A stretch of DNA of 64,000 nt, taken from contig NZ_SLWV01000003.1 of NCBI RefSeq assembly GCF_004345705.1, positions 1 to 64,000 of the forward strand. The letters run 5' to 3'. Positions 50,845-59,837 of this stretch are shown here, one piece after another. This DNA is from Marinisporobacter balticus. GTDB lineage: Bacteria; Bacillota; Clostridia; Peptostreptococcales; Thermotaleaceae. The position numbers were made by a program, and so were the translations under genes. The stretch's first letter is position 1; the number at the start of each line of letters is the position of its first letter. A model generated the notes under the pieces. It made no database searches, had not been told where the DNA came from, and saw nothing but the letters and a program-made list of their open reading frames with translations.

Positions 50845-53800
50845 TTGTACTTGAAAAAGATTGAGATACACGGTTTTAAATCTTTTGCTGATAGAATTGA
50901 AGTTGAGTTTGAAAAAGGTGTTACAGGAATTGTAGGACCTAATGGGAGTGGGAAAAGCAATATTTCTGATGCGATAAGATGGGTTTTAGGAGAACAAAGT
51001 GCTAAAACATTAAGAGGAAGTAGAATGGATGATGTAATATTTGCAGGCACCATGCAAAGAAAACCCATTGGAATGGCAGAAGTATCCATTACTCTAAATA
51101 ATGAATCAAATAAGCTTCCAGTAGATTATTCAGAAGTTACAATAACAAGAAGAGTGTATCGATCGGGAGAAAGTGAATATTATATCAATAAATCACTATG
51201 TAGATTAAAAGATATTAAAGAAATGCTTATGGATACTGGTGTAGGGGTTGATGGTTATTCTAGTATTGGACAAGGTAGAATTGATGATATATTAAATAAT
51301 AAATCAGGAAATAGGAGACTTCTCTTTGAGGAGGCTGCTGGGATTGTAAAATATAGAAGCAGGAAAGAAGAATCGGAAAAGAAACTAGAAAATACAAATC
51401 AAAATTTATTAAGAGTGAATGATATTATTAGAGAACTTAAATCAAGAATAGAGCCACTAAAGGCGCAAAGTGAAAAAACGAAAAATTATTTGGCTATACA
51501 GGGAGAACTAAAGGATGCAGAGATTAATCTGTTTATACATGAAATAGAAACATTAAAGTATGATATAAAAGCTTTAAAAGAACAGAAAAATATTATTTCT
51601 GATCAACTAAATCGTTATGCTGATGATAAAAAAGAAATTGAGAGAAAATATCAGAAAGACAAAAAGGCAATTGAAGCTTTGGATGAATCAATCAATCAAT
51701 TACAAAACAATATATTTGAAACCATGCATCTAATAGAAAAAAAGGAAGGGGAGCTAGGTCTTTGTAATGAAAAAATATTGAATATTACAAGGAATAATGG
51801 AAGATTAAACCATGAAATTGAAGAAATAGAAGAAAATAAGCGTCAACTTACGATGCAATTAGATGAAATGAACAAAAATATGGAAAGTGAAAATGTTTTA
51901 TTAAAGGATACAAAAGGAATCTTACAAGATCAATTAAAATCTTTAAAGAAAATAAGTAGTATCTTAGAAAAAAAAGAAGAAGACATGGAACAATCCAAGG
52001 GAAATGTTATTGAAATTTTAAATACAACAGCAACGAAAAAAAGTGAAATACATAGCCTTGTTGCATTACAAAACAATATCATAAAGAGAAAAAAACAAGT
52101 TGAAAAAGAAAAAGAAAATTTAATAGACAATAAAAACTTGCTTATAAAAGAAGAAAATCAAGTCCATGAAATATTCGATGGGCTAACTACGAGTTTTGAA
52201 GATTTAAAAAAAGATAAAAAACGAGTAGCATTAGAGATTGAAAAATTAGATCACGCGAACAAGGAAGTAAAAGAAAAAGGAGAATTACTAAAGCAAAGTA
52301 TTCAAGAAAAACAGACAAGAAAAAAGCTACTCGAAGAGATGGAAAAAGCATATGAGGGGTTTAACAAAAACGTCAAACAAACACTCATTCATACGAAACA
52401 AGATGCGATTTTAGGAAAAGGAATAGTTGGCGTTGTAGCAGAACTAATAGATGTTCCGAAAGGGTTTGAAATTGCAATAGAGGTTGCATTAGGCAGTGCG
52501 ATGCAAAATATAGTATGTGAAAAAACTTTGGATGCCAATCGTGTAATTAATTATTTAAAGAAGAATAAGCTAGGTAGGGTAACTTTCTTGCCGATGGAAA
52601 GATTTCAAAGTAAAAATTTCTATAAAAAAGATGATCTTGAAGGGATACAGGGAGTTTTAGGACGTGCAATAGATAATATTAGTTTTTCTGAATCTTGTGA
52701 GAATATATTACAGCATTTATTGGGTAGAGTTGTAGTTGTTGATAAGATAGAAAATGGTATATGCCTTTCTAAAAAAACAGGAAATAAATATAAGATCGTA
52801 TCTTTAGAGGGAGATGTGATCAACCCTAGCGGTGCTATAACAGGAGGAAGCTATCATTCAAGAACATTAAATATTCTAAGTAGGAAAAGAGAAATTGAAG
52901 AATTAGAAATTAGTCTTGACCAGTTGAATTTGAAATATAAAGAGGAAAATGAGCGTAGGATAGAAAATGAAATGCATTTAGATAAGCTCAAAGATACATT
53001 AAGCAATCAAGAGGATTTGTTAAAAGAAAAAGAGATTGCGCTTATCAATATAAAAAATCAAAAGAATCAATTAGAGAAGGATATAAAAAATTATATTGAC
53101 AATATTCATCGGATTGATATGGAAATAGCCCAGCTAAGTATGGATGATGAAGATATACAAAAAAGTATAAAAATCAAAAAAGAGGAAATAGAAGAATTAG
53201 AAAAAAATGAAAGAGCAATACAAGCTGAGGTGTCTAGCAGTAAAAATGACTATGATGATGAAAAGATTCAAAAAGAAAAATTAAATAGTGAAGTAACAAA
53301 TGTAAAGATCAAAATTGCTTCTATAGAGCAAAGCAAGGAACATATCCACCAAAATATAAAAGGCGCTCTATTAAAAATAAAAGAATTAGATGATTTAAAA
53401 CACACTAAGCAAATAGAAATTGAAGAACTTATAAAAAATAAAGAAACATTATTTGAACAGCTAGAGCGATTTAAAATTGAAATGAAGGATGCGGATGTTT
53501 TAAAAAAGCAATGTGAATTCAATTTAGCACAAGAAAAATCAAAAAAGAAAGAAGTCTATAAAGCTTTTGGAGAAGTAGAGGAAAAATTAAAGAAAACAAA
53601 TGGGATTTTGGCCGAATTACAAGATAGTCATTACAAAATAGAAGTAAAACTTACAAAACTTGAAATGCAGCAGGAAAGTTTCCGAAATAAGCTGTGGGAG
53701 ACTTATGAAGTTACTTATCTTGAAGCTGTAGAATATAAAAAAGAAAATATCCATCTAGCAGAATCAGCAAAACGTATCAAAGTATTGAAAAATGAAATGA

Positions 53801-54411
53801 AAAATTTAGGAAGTGTGAACTTTAGTGCTATAGAAGAGTATAAGGAAGTAATGGAAAGATATGAATTCTTGACTGTCCAAAAAGAAGATTTGACAAGTGC
53901 TATGGAATCACTCAAAAAAGTTATCAAAGAAATGGAACATACAATGAAGAATCAATTTTCCCATTGCTTTGACAAAATAAAAGAAAATTTTGATGAAGTA
54001 TTTAAAAAACTATTTGGGGGTGGAAAGGCAAAACTTAGGCTAGCAGATGAAGAAGAAATATTAACTTCAGCTATTGAAATTATTGCTCAACCACCAGGTA
54101 AGAAACTTCAAAATTTATCGTTACTTTCAGGAGGAGAACGTGCATTAACAGCAATTGCATTGTTGTTTGCTATACTAAAAGTGAAGCCTACACCATTTTG
54201 TATATTAGACGAGATTGAGGCAGCACTAGATGATGCGAATGTTTATAGATATGCTGAGTTTTTAAGAGAATTTTCAAATGAAACACAATTTATTGTAGTA
54301 ACGCATAGAAAAGGAACGATGGAAAATGTGGATGTATTGTATGGTGTGACGATGCAAGAACATGGGATTTCTAAATTGGTATCTGTTAAATTAACTGAAA
54401 AAGCAAGCTAG
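50845..54411 (+). CDS. smc: Chromosome segregation protein SMC
   Basis: SMC forms the ATP-driven DNA-loop-extruding condensin core with ScpA and ScpB (not in this window). The 1188-residue protein has an N-terminal head with Walker A GPNGSGKSN (31-39), a coiled coil to about 500, and the hinge domain (about 515-640, with IVGVVAELIDVPKGFEIAIE). The return coiled coil and the C-terminal head follow, with the signature LSGGERALTA (about 1094-1103) and Walker B with D1122-E1123 (CILDEIEAALD). The TTG start follows GAGGTG. ftsY is directly downstream. Confidence 0.96.
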   Translation: MYLKKIEIHGFKSFADRIEVEFEKGVTGIVGPNGSGKSNISDAIRWVLGEQSAKTLRGSRMDDVIFAGTMQRKPIGMAEVSITLNNESNKLPVDYSEVTITRRVYRSGESEYYINKSLCRLKDIKEMLMDTGVGVDGYSSIGQGRIDDILNNKSGNRRLLFEEAAGIVKYRSRKEESEKKLENTNQNLLRVNDIIRELKSRIEPLKAQSEKTKNYLAIQGELKDAEINLFIHEIETLKYDIKALKEQKNIISDQLNRYADDKKEIERKYQKDKKAIEALDESINQLQNNIFETMHLIEKKEGELGLCNEKILNITRNNGRLNHEIEEIEENKRQLTMQLDEMNKNMESENVLLKDTKGILQDQLKSLKKISSILEKKEEDMEQSKGNVIEILNTTATKKSEIHSLVALQNNIIKRKKQVEKEKENLIDNKNLLIKEENQVHEIFDGLTTSFEDLKKDKKRVALEIEKLDHANKEVKEKGELLKQSIQEKQTRKKLLEEMEKAYEGFNKNVKQTLIHTKQDAILGKGIVGVVAELIDVPKGFEIAIEVALGSAMQNIVCEKTLDANRVINYLKKNKLGRVTFLPMERFQSKNFYKKDDLEGIQGVLGRAIDNISFSESCENILQHLLGRVVVVDKIENGICLSKKTGNKYKIVSLEGDVINPSGAITGGSYHSRTLNILSRKREIEELEISLDQLNLKYKEENERRIENEMHLDKLKDTLSNQEDLLKEKEIALINIKNQKNQLEKDIKNYIDNIHRIDMEIAQLSMDDEDIQKSIKIKKEEIEELEKNERAIQAEVSSSKNDYDDEKIQKEKLNSEVTNVKIKIASIEQSKEHIHQNIKGALLKIKELDDLKHTKQIEIEELIKNKETLFEQLERFKIEMKDADVLKKQCEFNLAQEKSKKKEVYKAFGEVEEKLKKTNGILAELQDSHYKIEVKLTKLEMQQESFRNKLWETYEVTYLEAVEYKKENIHLAESAKRIKVLKNEMKNLGSVNFSAIEEYKEVMERYEFLTVQKEDLTSAMESLKKVIKEMEHTMKNQFSHCFDKIKENFDEVFKKLFGGGKAKLRLADEEEILTSAIEIIAQPPGKKLQNLSLLSGGERALTAIALLFAILKVKPTPFCILDEIEAALDDANVYRYAEFLREFSNETQFIVVTHRKGTMENVDVLYGVTMQEHGISKLVSVKLTEKAS

Positions 54412-54426
54412 ATTGGAGGCATGAAA

Positions 54427-55608
54427 ATGTTTAAAAAAATACTATCTAAATTAAAAAAAGAGAAAGATGAAAATGTAGAGGCTAAGCGAGAAAGTGCTAA
54501 TGTTGAAGAAAAGGAGGCTGCTGAAGAAGTTATTAAAGAAGAAACAAACGAAATTGAATTTGAAAAGTTAGCAGAAAATAGGATTCAAGAAGAGGAAAAA
54601 AGAGATAATGTACAAGAATACAAAATAGAAGAACCACAAAAACAGAATGTAGCGGAAGAGAAAGTGCAGGAAATTGTTGAAGAAAAAGGTGGTTTTTTTG
54701 CCAAGCTAAAAAAAGGATTGACGAAGACAAGGCAAGGGATTACGAGTAAAGTAGATCAAGTATTAAAAACCTATAAAAAAGTGGATGAAGAATTATTTGA
54801 AGAAATTGAGGAAATATTGATTACTTCAGATGCAGGAGTCAATACCACGATGGAAATCATTGATCGATTAAGAAACTTGGCAAAAGAGAGAAAGATTACT
54901 GAAGCAGAAGATTTAAAAGGATTATTAAAAGAAATTTTAACAGATTTATTGAAGATTGAGAAATCTAATGAATTGAATGTAAACTCTTCTCCTACAATTA
55001 TTCTTATGGTAGGGGTGAATGGCGCAGGTAAAACCACTTCTATCGGAAAAATTGCATATCAATTCAAAGAAGAAGGAAAAAAAGTATTATTAGCAGCAGG
55101 GGATACATTTAGGGCAGCGGCCATTGATCAATTAGAAATCTGGGGAAATAGAGTGGGTGTAGATGTGATTAAACATCAAGAGGGTGCGGATACAGCTGCT
55201 GTAATCTATGATGCCATTCAATCTGCAAAAGCAAGGAAAATAGATGTATTAATTTGTGATACAGCAGGAAGACTTCATAATAAAAAAAATCTGATGAATG
55301 AACTTGGAAAAGTTGGTAAGATTGTAGAGAGAGAGTTTCCTGAGGCTTCAAAAGAAGTGTTGTTAGTGTTGGATGCGACTACTGGACAAAATGCGATTCA
55401 ACAAGCAAAAGTTTTTAAAGAAGTTACAGATATAACAGGTGTTGTATTAACAAAGCTAGATGGAACAGCAAAAGGTGGCGTTGTTCTTGGTATTAGTTCG
55501 GAGCTAGATATTCCTGTAAAACTTATAGGTGTAGGAGAAGGCATAAACGATTTACAAAAATTTGTGCCACAGGATTTTGTAAATGCATTATTTGGAGATG
55601 ATAACTAA
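54427..55608 (+). CDS. ftsY: Signal recognition particle receptor FtsY
   Basis: FtsY is the membrane-associated receptor GTPase for SRP. The 393-residue protein has a charged acidic N-terminal region (residues about 10-95, mostly Glu and Lys), then the NG domain. G1 is GVNGAGKTT at about 196-204, with DTFRAAAIDQL, DTAGRLHNK, TKLDGTAKGG and GVGEGINDLQKF after it. The ATG at 54427 is 7 bases after GGAGG; the ATG at 54421 is too near. Its SRP partner Ffh is encoded two genes on. Confidence 0.95.
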   Translation: MFKKILSKLKKEKDENVEAKRESANVEEKEAAEEVIKEETNEIEFEKLAENRIQEEEKRDNVQEYKIEEPQKQNVAEEKVQEIVEEKGGFFAKLKKGLTKTRQGITSKVDQVLKTYKKVDEELFEEIEEILITSDAGVNTTMEIIDRLRNLAKERKITEAEDLKGLLKEILTDLLKIEKSNELNVNSSPTIILMVGVNGAGKTTSIGKIAYQFKEEGKKVLLAAGDTFRAAAIDQLEIWGNRVGVDVIKHQEGADTAAVIYDAIQSAKARKIDVLICDTAGRLHNKKNLMNELGKVGKIVEREFPEASKEVLLVLDATTGQNAIQQAKVFKEVTDITGVVLTKLDGTAKGGVVLGISSELDIPVKLIGVGEGINDLQKFVPQDFVNALFGDDN

Positions 55609-55615
55609 AAAAAGG

Positions 55616-55644
55616 TTGACAGTTTATGAAATGTAGTATAAAAT
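55616..55644 (+). promoter_or_regulatory. Promoter of ylxM-ffh-rpsP-khpA
   Basis: A perfect TTGACA (55616-55621), 17 bases, TAAAAT (55639-55644), directly after ftsY. Confidence 0.8.
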
Positions 55645-55648
55645 ACAT

Positions 55649-55672
55649 CTGTAAAGCAAAAAACCTTTACAG
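55649..55672 (+). other. Leader hairpin upstream of ylxM
   Basis: CTGTAAAG (55649-55656) pairs perfectly with CTTTACAG (55665-55672) around an 8-base loop, at or just after the predicted transcription start of the ylxM-ffh message. No T-run follows. A 5' end hairpin of this type could stabilise the message. Confidence 0.55.
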
Positions 55673-55693
55673 TTACATTTAGGAAGTGTGATG

Positions 55694-56062
55694 ATGTTTG
55701 ATAAAATACTTCAAATGAGTCTTTTATATGATTTCTATGGGCAACTGCTGACGAAGAAGCAACAAGAAGTGTTGCAATTATATTATGGCTATGATCTTTC
55801 TTTAGGAGAAATATCAGAACAATTAGGTGTTAGCAGACAAGCTATATATGATACAATAAAGAGAACTGAAAAGTTACTATTTGAATATGAAGAAAAATTA
55901 GGGTTGATGCATAAATTTATTGAGACAAAAAAGCAAATTGAAGAAATTTTACGAATTTCAGAAAAAATAGAGCAGGATAAGGATTTGAAAGAGACGCAAT
56001 CTGTCTTATTAGAGGAAATAGAAAAAATCAAAAAGCTTTCTTATGATATATTGGAGAAATAG
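55694..56062 (+). CDS. ylxM: YlxM, helix-turn-helix protein associated with SRP
   Basis: The 122-residue protein has a sigma-70 region 4-like helix-turn-helix (LTKKQQEVLQLYYGYDLSLG then SEQLGVSRQAIYDTIKRTEK) and a C-terminal coiled coil. YlxM is encoded before ffh in Gram-positive bacteria and modulates SRP activity in streptococci. The ATG at 55694 lies 7 bases after AGGAAG; overlapping GTG and ATG codons at 55688 and 55691 are less well placed. It lies 19 bases upstream of ffh. Confidence 0.92.
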   Translation: MFDKILQMSLLYDFYGQLLTKKQQEVLQLYYGYDLSLGEISEQLGVSRQAIYDTIKRTEKLLFEYEEKLGLMHKFIETKKQIEEILRISEKIEQDKDLKETQSVLLEEIEKIKKLSYDILEK

Positions 56063-56081
56063 CTCTTGAGGAGGTGGAAAA

Positions 56082-57428
56082 GTGGTTTTTGAAGGATTAG
56101 CAGATAAACTTCAAGGTGCTTTAAAGAAGTTAAAAAGCAAAGGAAAACTTACAGAAAAAGATGTAAAAGAAGCTATGAGAGAAGTAAAGCTAGCATTACT
56201 CGAAGCAGATGTTAACTTTAAAGTGGTTAAAGATTTTATCAACAAAGTAAAAGAACGAGCTATTGGCGCAGAAGTCATGGAAAGTCTAACGCCGGGGCAA
56301 CATGTGATTAAAATTGTTAATGAAGAGTTGACAGCACTTATGGGAACAACTCAGAGCAAATTAACTTTTTCTTCGAAACCTCCTACAGTCTACATGTTAG
56401 TGGGGTTACAGGGGGCTGGTAAGACCACTACAGGTGGTAAATTAGGTGGATATTTAAAAACAATGGGCAAAAGACCTTTACTCGTTGCAGGTGATATTTA
56501 TAGACCTGCTGCTATAAAACAATTACAAGTTGTAGGAAAACAATTAGATATTCCTGTTTTTTCTATGGGGGACAAAATAAGTCCTGTAAACATTGCAAAA
56601 GCTGGTATTGAACATGCAAATCAGCATAGCAATGATGTTGTAATTATAGATACGGCAGGGCGACTTCATATTGATGAAAATTTGATGGATGAATTAGAGG
56701 ATATTAAAAAAACAGTAAATCCTCAAGAAATCTTATTAGTTGTAGATGCAATGACAGGGCAAGATGCTGTAAATGTTGCAGAACGCTTCAATGAAAAGTT
56801 AGGGATTGATGGTGTGATCCTAACGAAGCTAGATGGTGATACAAGGGGTGGAGCAGCTTTATCTGTCCGTGCTGTAACACAAAAACCCATAAAATTTGTT
56901 GGAATGGGTGAAAAATTAAGTGAGTTAGAAGCTTTTCATCCTGACCGAATGGCCTCAAGAATATTAGGAATGGGTGATGTTTTAAGCCTAATAGAAAAGG
57001 CGCAAGTTAATTTTGATGCCAAAAAGGCAAAAGAATTAGAGAAGAGAATAAAAAGTCAAGAGTTTTCATTTGAAGATTTTTTAGAGCAACTACAACAAAT
57101 GAAAAATATGGGACCTATGAGTCAATTGCTGGAGATGATTCCAGGGGCAAATAGTAAACAATTGAAAAATTTAGAAATCAATGAAAAAGAGTTTGTTCAT
57201 ATAGAAGCAATGATTCAATCCATGACAAAAGAGGAAAGAAAAAACCCTTCTATGATCAATGGAAGTAGAAGAAAAAGAATTGCTAAAGGAAGTGGAATGA
57301 CGGTTAATAAAGTCAATGGTCTTCTAAAACAATTTGCACAAACAAAAAAAATGATGAAACAATTTACAGACATGGAGAAAAACATGAAAAAGGGTGGAAG
57401 AATGAAGCTTCCGTTCTTTGGAAAATAA
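56082..57428 (+). CDS. ffh: Signal recognition particle GTPase Ffh
   Basis: Ffh binds signal peptides on ribosomes and delivers them to FtsY. The 448-residue protein has the N-terminal helical bundle, the G domain with GLQGAGKTT (about 108-116), DTAGRLHIDE and TKLDGDTRGGAALS, and a methionine-rich M domain (residues about 300-448, with GMTVNKVNGLLKQFAQTKKM). It starts with GTG after GAGGAGGTGG. The 4.5S/SRP RNA gene was not found in the window. rpsP follows after 32 bases. Confidence 0.97.
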   Translation: MVFEGLADKLQGALKKLKSKGKLTEKDVKEAMREVKLALLEADVNFKVVKDFINKVKERAIGAEVMESLTPGQHVIKIVNEELTALMGTTQSKLTFSSKPPTVYMLVGLQGAGKTTTGGKLGGYLKTMGKRPLLVAGDIYRPAAIKQLQVVGKQLDIPVFSMGDKISPVNIAKAGIEHANQHSNDVVIIDTAGRLHIDENLMDELEDIKKTVNPQEILLVVDAMTGQDAVNVAERFNEKLGIDGVILTKLDGDTRGGAALSVRAVTQKPIKFVGMGEKLSELEAFHPDRMASRILGMGDVLSLIEKAQVNFDAKKAKELEKRIKSQEFSFEDFLEQLQQMKNMGPMSQLLEMIPGANSKQLKNLEINEKEFVHIEAMIQSMTKEERKNPSMINGSRRKRIAKGSGMTVNKVNGLLKQFAQTKKMMKQFTDMEKNMKKGGRMKLPFFGK

Positions 57429-57460
57429 ATTTAAACGTAATTTTAAAGGAGGTGACTAAA

Positions 57461-57730
57461 ATGGCAGTAAAGATTAGATTAAAAAGAATGGGAGCTAAAA
57501 AGAAGCCTTTCTATAGACTTGTAGTTGCAGATTCTCGTTCACCTAGAGATGGAAAATTCATTGAAGAACTAGGATATTACAATCCAGTTGTTGAACCAGT
57601 AGAGGTGAAAATAGATGATGAAAAAGCTATAAAATGGTTAAGTACTGGCGCTCAGCCAACTGATACAGTGAAGGACTTATTTAAGAAATACGGTGTTTTA
57701 GAAAAGTTTGAGCAGTCAAAGAAAGCATAG
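57461..57730 (+). CDS. rpsP: 30S ribosomal protein S16
   Basis: The 89-residue S16 starts MAVKIRLKRMGAKKKPFYR, with VVADSRSPRDGKFIEELGYY, both invariant family segments. The ATG at 57461 follows AAAGGAGGTG by 6 bases; an in-frame GTG at 57452 is inside that site. It is grouped with ffh and khpA, as in most Firmicutes. Confidence 0.97.
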   Translation: MAVKIRLKRMGAKKKPFYRLVVADSRSPRDGKFIEELGYYNPVVEPVEVKIDDEKAIKWLSTGAQPTDTVKDLFKKYGVLEKFEQSKKA

Positions 57731-57754
57731 TTTTGCTTTCAGGGGGTGTAAAAG

Positions 57755-57985
57755 ATGGGTGAGTTAGTAAAAACAATAGCTAAAGCTTTGGTAGACAACC
57801 CAGATGAAGTGTTTGTTTCAGAAGTTGAAGGAAGACAATCACTGATTATAGAATTAAAAGTTGCTCAAGAAGATATGGGAAAAGTTATTGGTAAGCAAGG
57901 CAGAATCGCAAAAGCGATAAGAACTGTTGTGAAAGCTGCTGCTACAAAAGAAAACAAAAGAGTAGTCGTAGAGATTATTCAATAA
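57755..57985 (+). CDS. khpA: KH-domain RNA-binding protein KhpA
   Basis: The 76-residue single KH domain carries the GxxG-type loop GKVIGKQGRIAKAIRTVV. KhpA pairs with KhpB to bind many transcripts and affects division and cell size in streptococci. AGGGGGTG precedes the ATG. It sits directly after rpsP, its conserved place. A long hairpin starts at its stop codon, separating it from rimM. Confidence 0.94.
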   Translation: MGELVKTIAKALVDNPDEVFVSEVEGRQSLIIELKVAQEDMGKVIGKQGRIAKAIRTVVKAAATKENKRVVVEIIQ

Positions 57986-58025
57986 TACTACAAAAGGATT
58001 AGGGAACCCTAATCCTTTTGTAGTA
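57986..58025 (+). terminator. Long perfect hairpin after khpA
   Basis: A roughly 18-bp stem closes a very short loop: TACTACAAAAGGATTAGGG at 57986-58004 and its complement ending at 58025. It begins at the khpA stop. The T-tract is internal (CCTTTTG) and no T-run follows, so it may act as a terminator or as an end-protecting structure. Confidence 0.75.
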
Positions 58026-58053
58026 TGTATGACCTAGATTTCATGGTTAAGTA

Positions 58054-58082
58054 TTGCAAATCTCTTAAATGAAGCATATATT
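58054..58082 (+). promoter_or_regulatory. Sigma-A promoter of rimM-trmD
   Basis: TTGCAA (58054-58059), 17 bases, TATATT (58077-58082). Confidence 0.6.
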
Positions 58083-58150
58083 TATGTATATACAAAGAAA
58101 AATTTGTGAAAGATGATATAAGAACCTTTTGGTGAAGGTAGGTGTTCTAA

Positions 58151-58663
58151 ATGTCCGAGTTATTAAAGGTAGGTCAAATCGTAAATGTGCAAGGAATTCT
58201 TGGAGAAGTAAGAGTCTATCCACTTACAGATTATAAAGAACGGTTTGAAGAATTAGATTGGGTCTATATCAATGAAAATAGAGAAGAAAAAATGTATATT
58301 GAAAAAGTAAGATATAAAAATAATTTAGTCTTATTAAAATTAAAAGGAATTAATGATAGAAATACAGCAGAAGAATATAGACAAAAATATTTAATGATAG
58401 AAAAAGAAAATAAAAGAGAACTTCCTGAAGATACGTATCTTATTGTTGACTTAATTGGATTAAGAGTTTACTCAACAGAAGAAGTGTTTATTGGGTCGAT
58501 TAAAAATGTTATTCAAAATGCAGGACATGATCTATATGAGATTGCAGATCCAAAGAATCCGAAGAAAAGTATATTTATTCCAGTTGTAGGGGAATTCATA
58601 AAGGAAGTTAGCATAGAAAAAGGGTTTGTGGTTGTAAAGCTAATTGAAGGATTGATAGAATGA
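58151..58663 (+). CDS. rimM: Ribosome maturation factor RimM
   Basis: RimM helps assemble the 30S head around S19. The 170-residue protein has the N-terminal beta-barrel (LLKVGQIVNVQGILGEVRVYP) and a PRC-barrel C-terminal domain (DLIGLRVYSTEEVFIGSI, ending FIPVVGEFIKEVSIEKGFVVV). AGGTAGGTG precedes the ATG. Its last bases overlap the trmD start (ATGA), a typical translational coupling. Confidence 0.95.
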   Translation: MSELLKVGQIVNVQGILGEVRVYPLTDYKERFEELDWVYINENREEKMYIEKVRYKNNLVLLKLKGINDRNTAEEYRQKYLMIEKENKRELPEDTYLIVDLIGLRVYSTEEVFIGSIKNVIQNAGHDLYEIADPKNPKKSIFIPVVGEFIKEVSIEKGFVVVKLIEGLIE

Positions 58664-59388
58664 AAATAGATATTTTAACACTTTTTCCAGAAATGTTTCA
58701 TGTTCCATTAGGAGAAAGTATTATTGGACGGGCTAGAGAAAAAGGGATATTAGACTTAAATCTAGTAAATATAAGAGCGTTTAGTCAGGATAAGCACAAA
58801 AAGGTAGATGACTACCCTTATGGTGGAGGCGCTGGCATGGTGATGACACCACAGCCTATATTTAGTGCCCTTGAAGCAGTTAATGCAAAAGACTGTAAAG
58901 TGATACATATGTCTCCTAAGGGAAAAACTTTTAATCAGGACATGGCAAAAGTATTAGCAAAAGAAGAAAAATTAATTTTCCTATGTGGACATTACGAAGG
59001 CATAGATCAAAGAGTCATAGACTACTGGGTGACAGATGAAATTTCCATTGGGGATTATGTACTTACTGGAGGAGAATTACCTGCAATGGTGGTGATTGAT
59101 GCAATCTCAAGACTTATTCCTGGCGTACTAGGACAAGATGAATCTTTTATAGACGAATCTTTCTATGCAGGGTTACTAGAATATCCACAATATACGAGGC
59201 CAAGTGAATTTGAAAATTTAAAGGTGCCAGATGTCTTATTATCAGGAAACCATAAGAAAATTGCTGATTGGAGAAAATTAGAGAGTTTAAAAATAACCAA
59301 GGAACATAGAGAAGATTTGTTTAAAAAATATATGAATGGAAAAGATTTAAGTAAAGATGAAAAAAAGTTAATAAAAGGATTATTATGA
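58660..59388 (+). CDS. trmD: tRNA (guanine-N1-)-methyltransferase
   Basis: TrmD makes m1G37 in tRNAs reading CNN codons (including tRNA-Pro GGG, encoded at 2474), preventing +1 frameshifts. The 242-residue SPOUT enzyme has the trefoil-knot motifs DYPYGGGAGMVM, LCGHYEGIDQRVI, EISIGDYVLTGGELPAMV and the C-terminal tRNA-binding helices. It overlaps rimM by 4 bases. The gene usually following, rplS, is missing; the rplU leader begins right after. Confidence 0.96.
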   Translation: MKIDILTLFPEMFHVPLGESIIGRAREKGILDLNLVNIRAFSQDKHKKVDDYPYGGGAGMVMTPQPIFSALEAVNAKDCKVIHMSPKGKTFNQDMAKVLAKEEKLIFLCGHYEGIDQRVIDYWVTDEISIGDYVLTGGELPAMVVIDAISRLIPGVLGQDESFIDESFYAGLLEYPQYTRPSEFENLKVPDVLLSGNHKKIADWRKLESLKITKEHREDLFKKYMNGKDLSKDEKKLIKGLL

Positions 59389-59397
59389 GAAAAATAA

Positions 59398-59426
59398 TTG
59401 ACTTTTAGGAACTTCTATGATAATAT
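59398..59426 (+). promoter_or_regulatory. Sigma-A promoter of rplU
   Basis: TTGACT (59398-59403), 17 bases, TAATAT (59421-59426), starting 9 bases after trmD. Confidence 0.65.
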
Positions 59427-59431
59427 ATGTA

Positions 59432-59505
59432 TCTGTAAGTAGCCGCGCAAATCGGGTTTTAAAAACTTTGGTTACCTAGTATTTGGCGAGTTTGGATAGA
59501 GGAGG
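59432..59505 (+). ncRNA. Probable L21 ribosomal protein leader
   Basis: The leader contains AGTAGCCGCGCAAATCGGG, then TTTGGTTACC and TTTGGCGAGTTTGGA just before the ribosome binding site. This is the order of conserved patches I associate with the L21 autoregulatory leader found before rplU in Firmicutes. Exact pairing was not fully resolved here. Confidence 0.6.
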
Positions 59506-59512
59506 TGTAAGT

Positions 59513-59824
59513 ATGTACGCAATTATCGAAACGGGTGGAAAACAATATAGAGTTCAAGAAGGTGATACGCTATTTGTTGAGAAACTAGAAGTAAATGCAG
59601 GAGAAGCTTTAGAATTTGATAAAGTACTAGCAGTATCTAAAGAAGGTCAATTATCTTTAGGAGCCCCAGTTGTTGAGGGTGCAAAGGTTTCTGCAACTGT
59701 AGTAGAAAATGGTAAAGCTAAAAAAGTGATTGTATTTAAATACAAAGCTAAAAAAGACTACAGAAAGAAGCAAGGACATCGTCAACCGTATACAAAGATC
59801 AAAATTGAGAAAATCAATGCATAA
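59513..59824 (+). CDS. rplU: 50S ribosomal protein L21
   Basis: The 103-residue L21 starts MYAIIETGGKQYRVQEGDTL and ends with FKYKAKKDYRKKQGHRQPYT, both family hallmarks. The ATG at 59513 follows GAGGAGGTG; an in-frame TTG at 59483 lies in the leader RNA. It heads the conserved rplU-prp-rpmA-obg cluster. Confidence 0.97.
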   Translation: MYAIIETGGKQYRVQEGDTLFVEKLEVNAGEALEFDKVLAVSKEGQLSLGAPVVEGAKVSATVVENGKAKKVIVFKYKAKKDYRKKQGHRQPYTKIKIEKINA

Positions 59825-59837
59825 GGTTGTTTAATAA

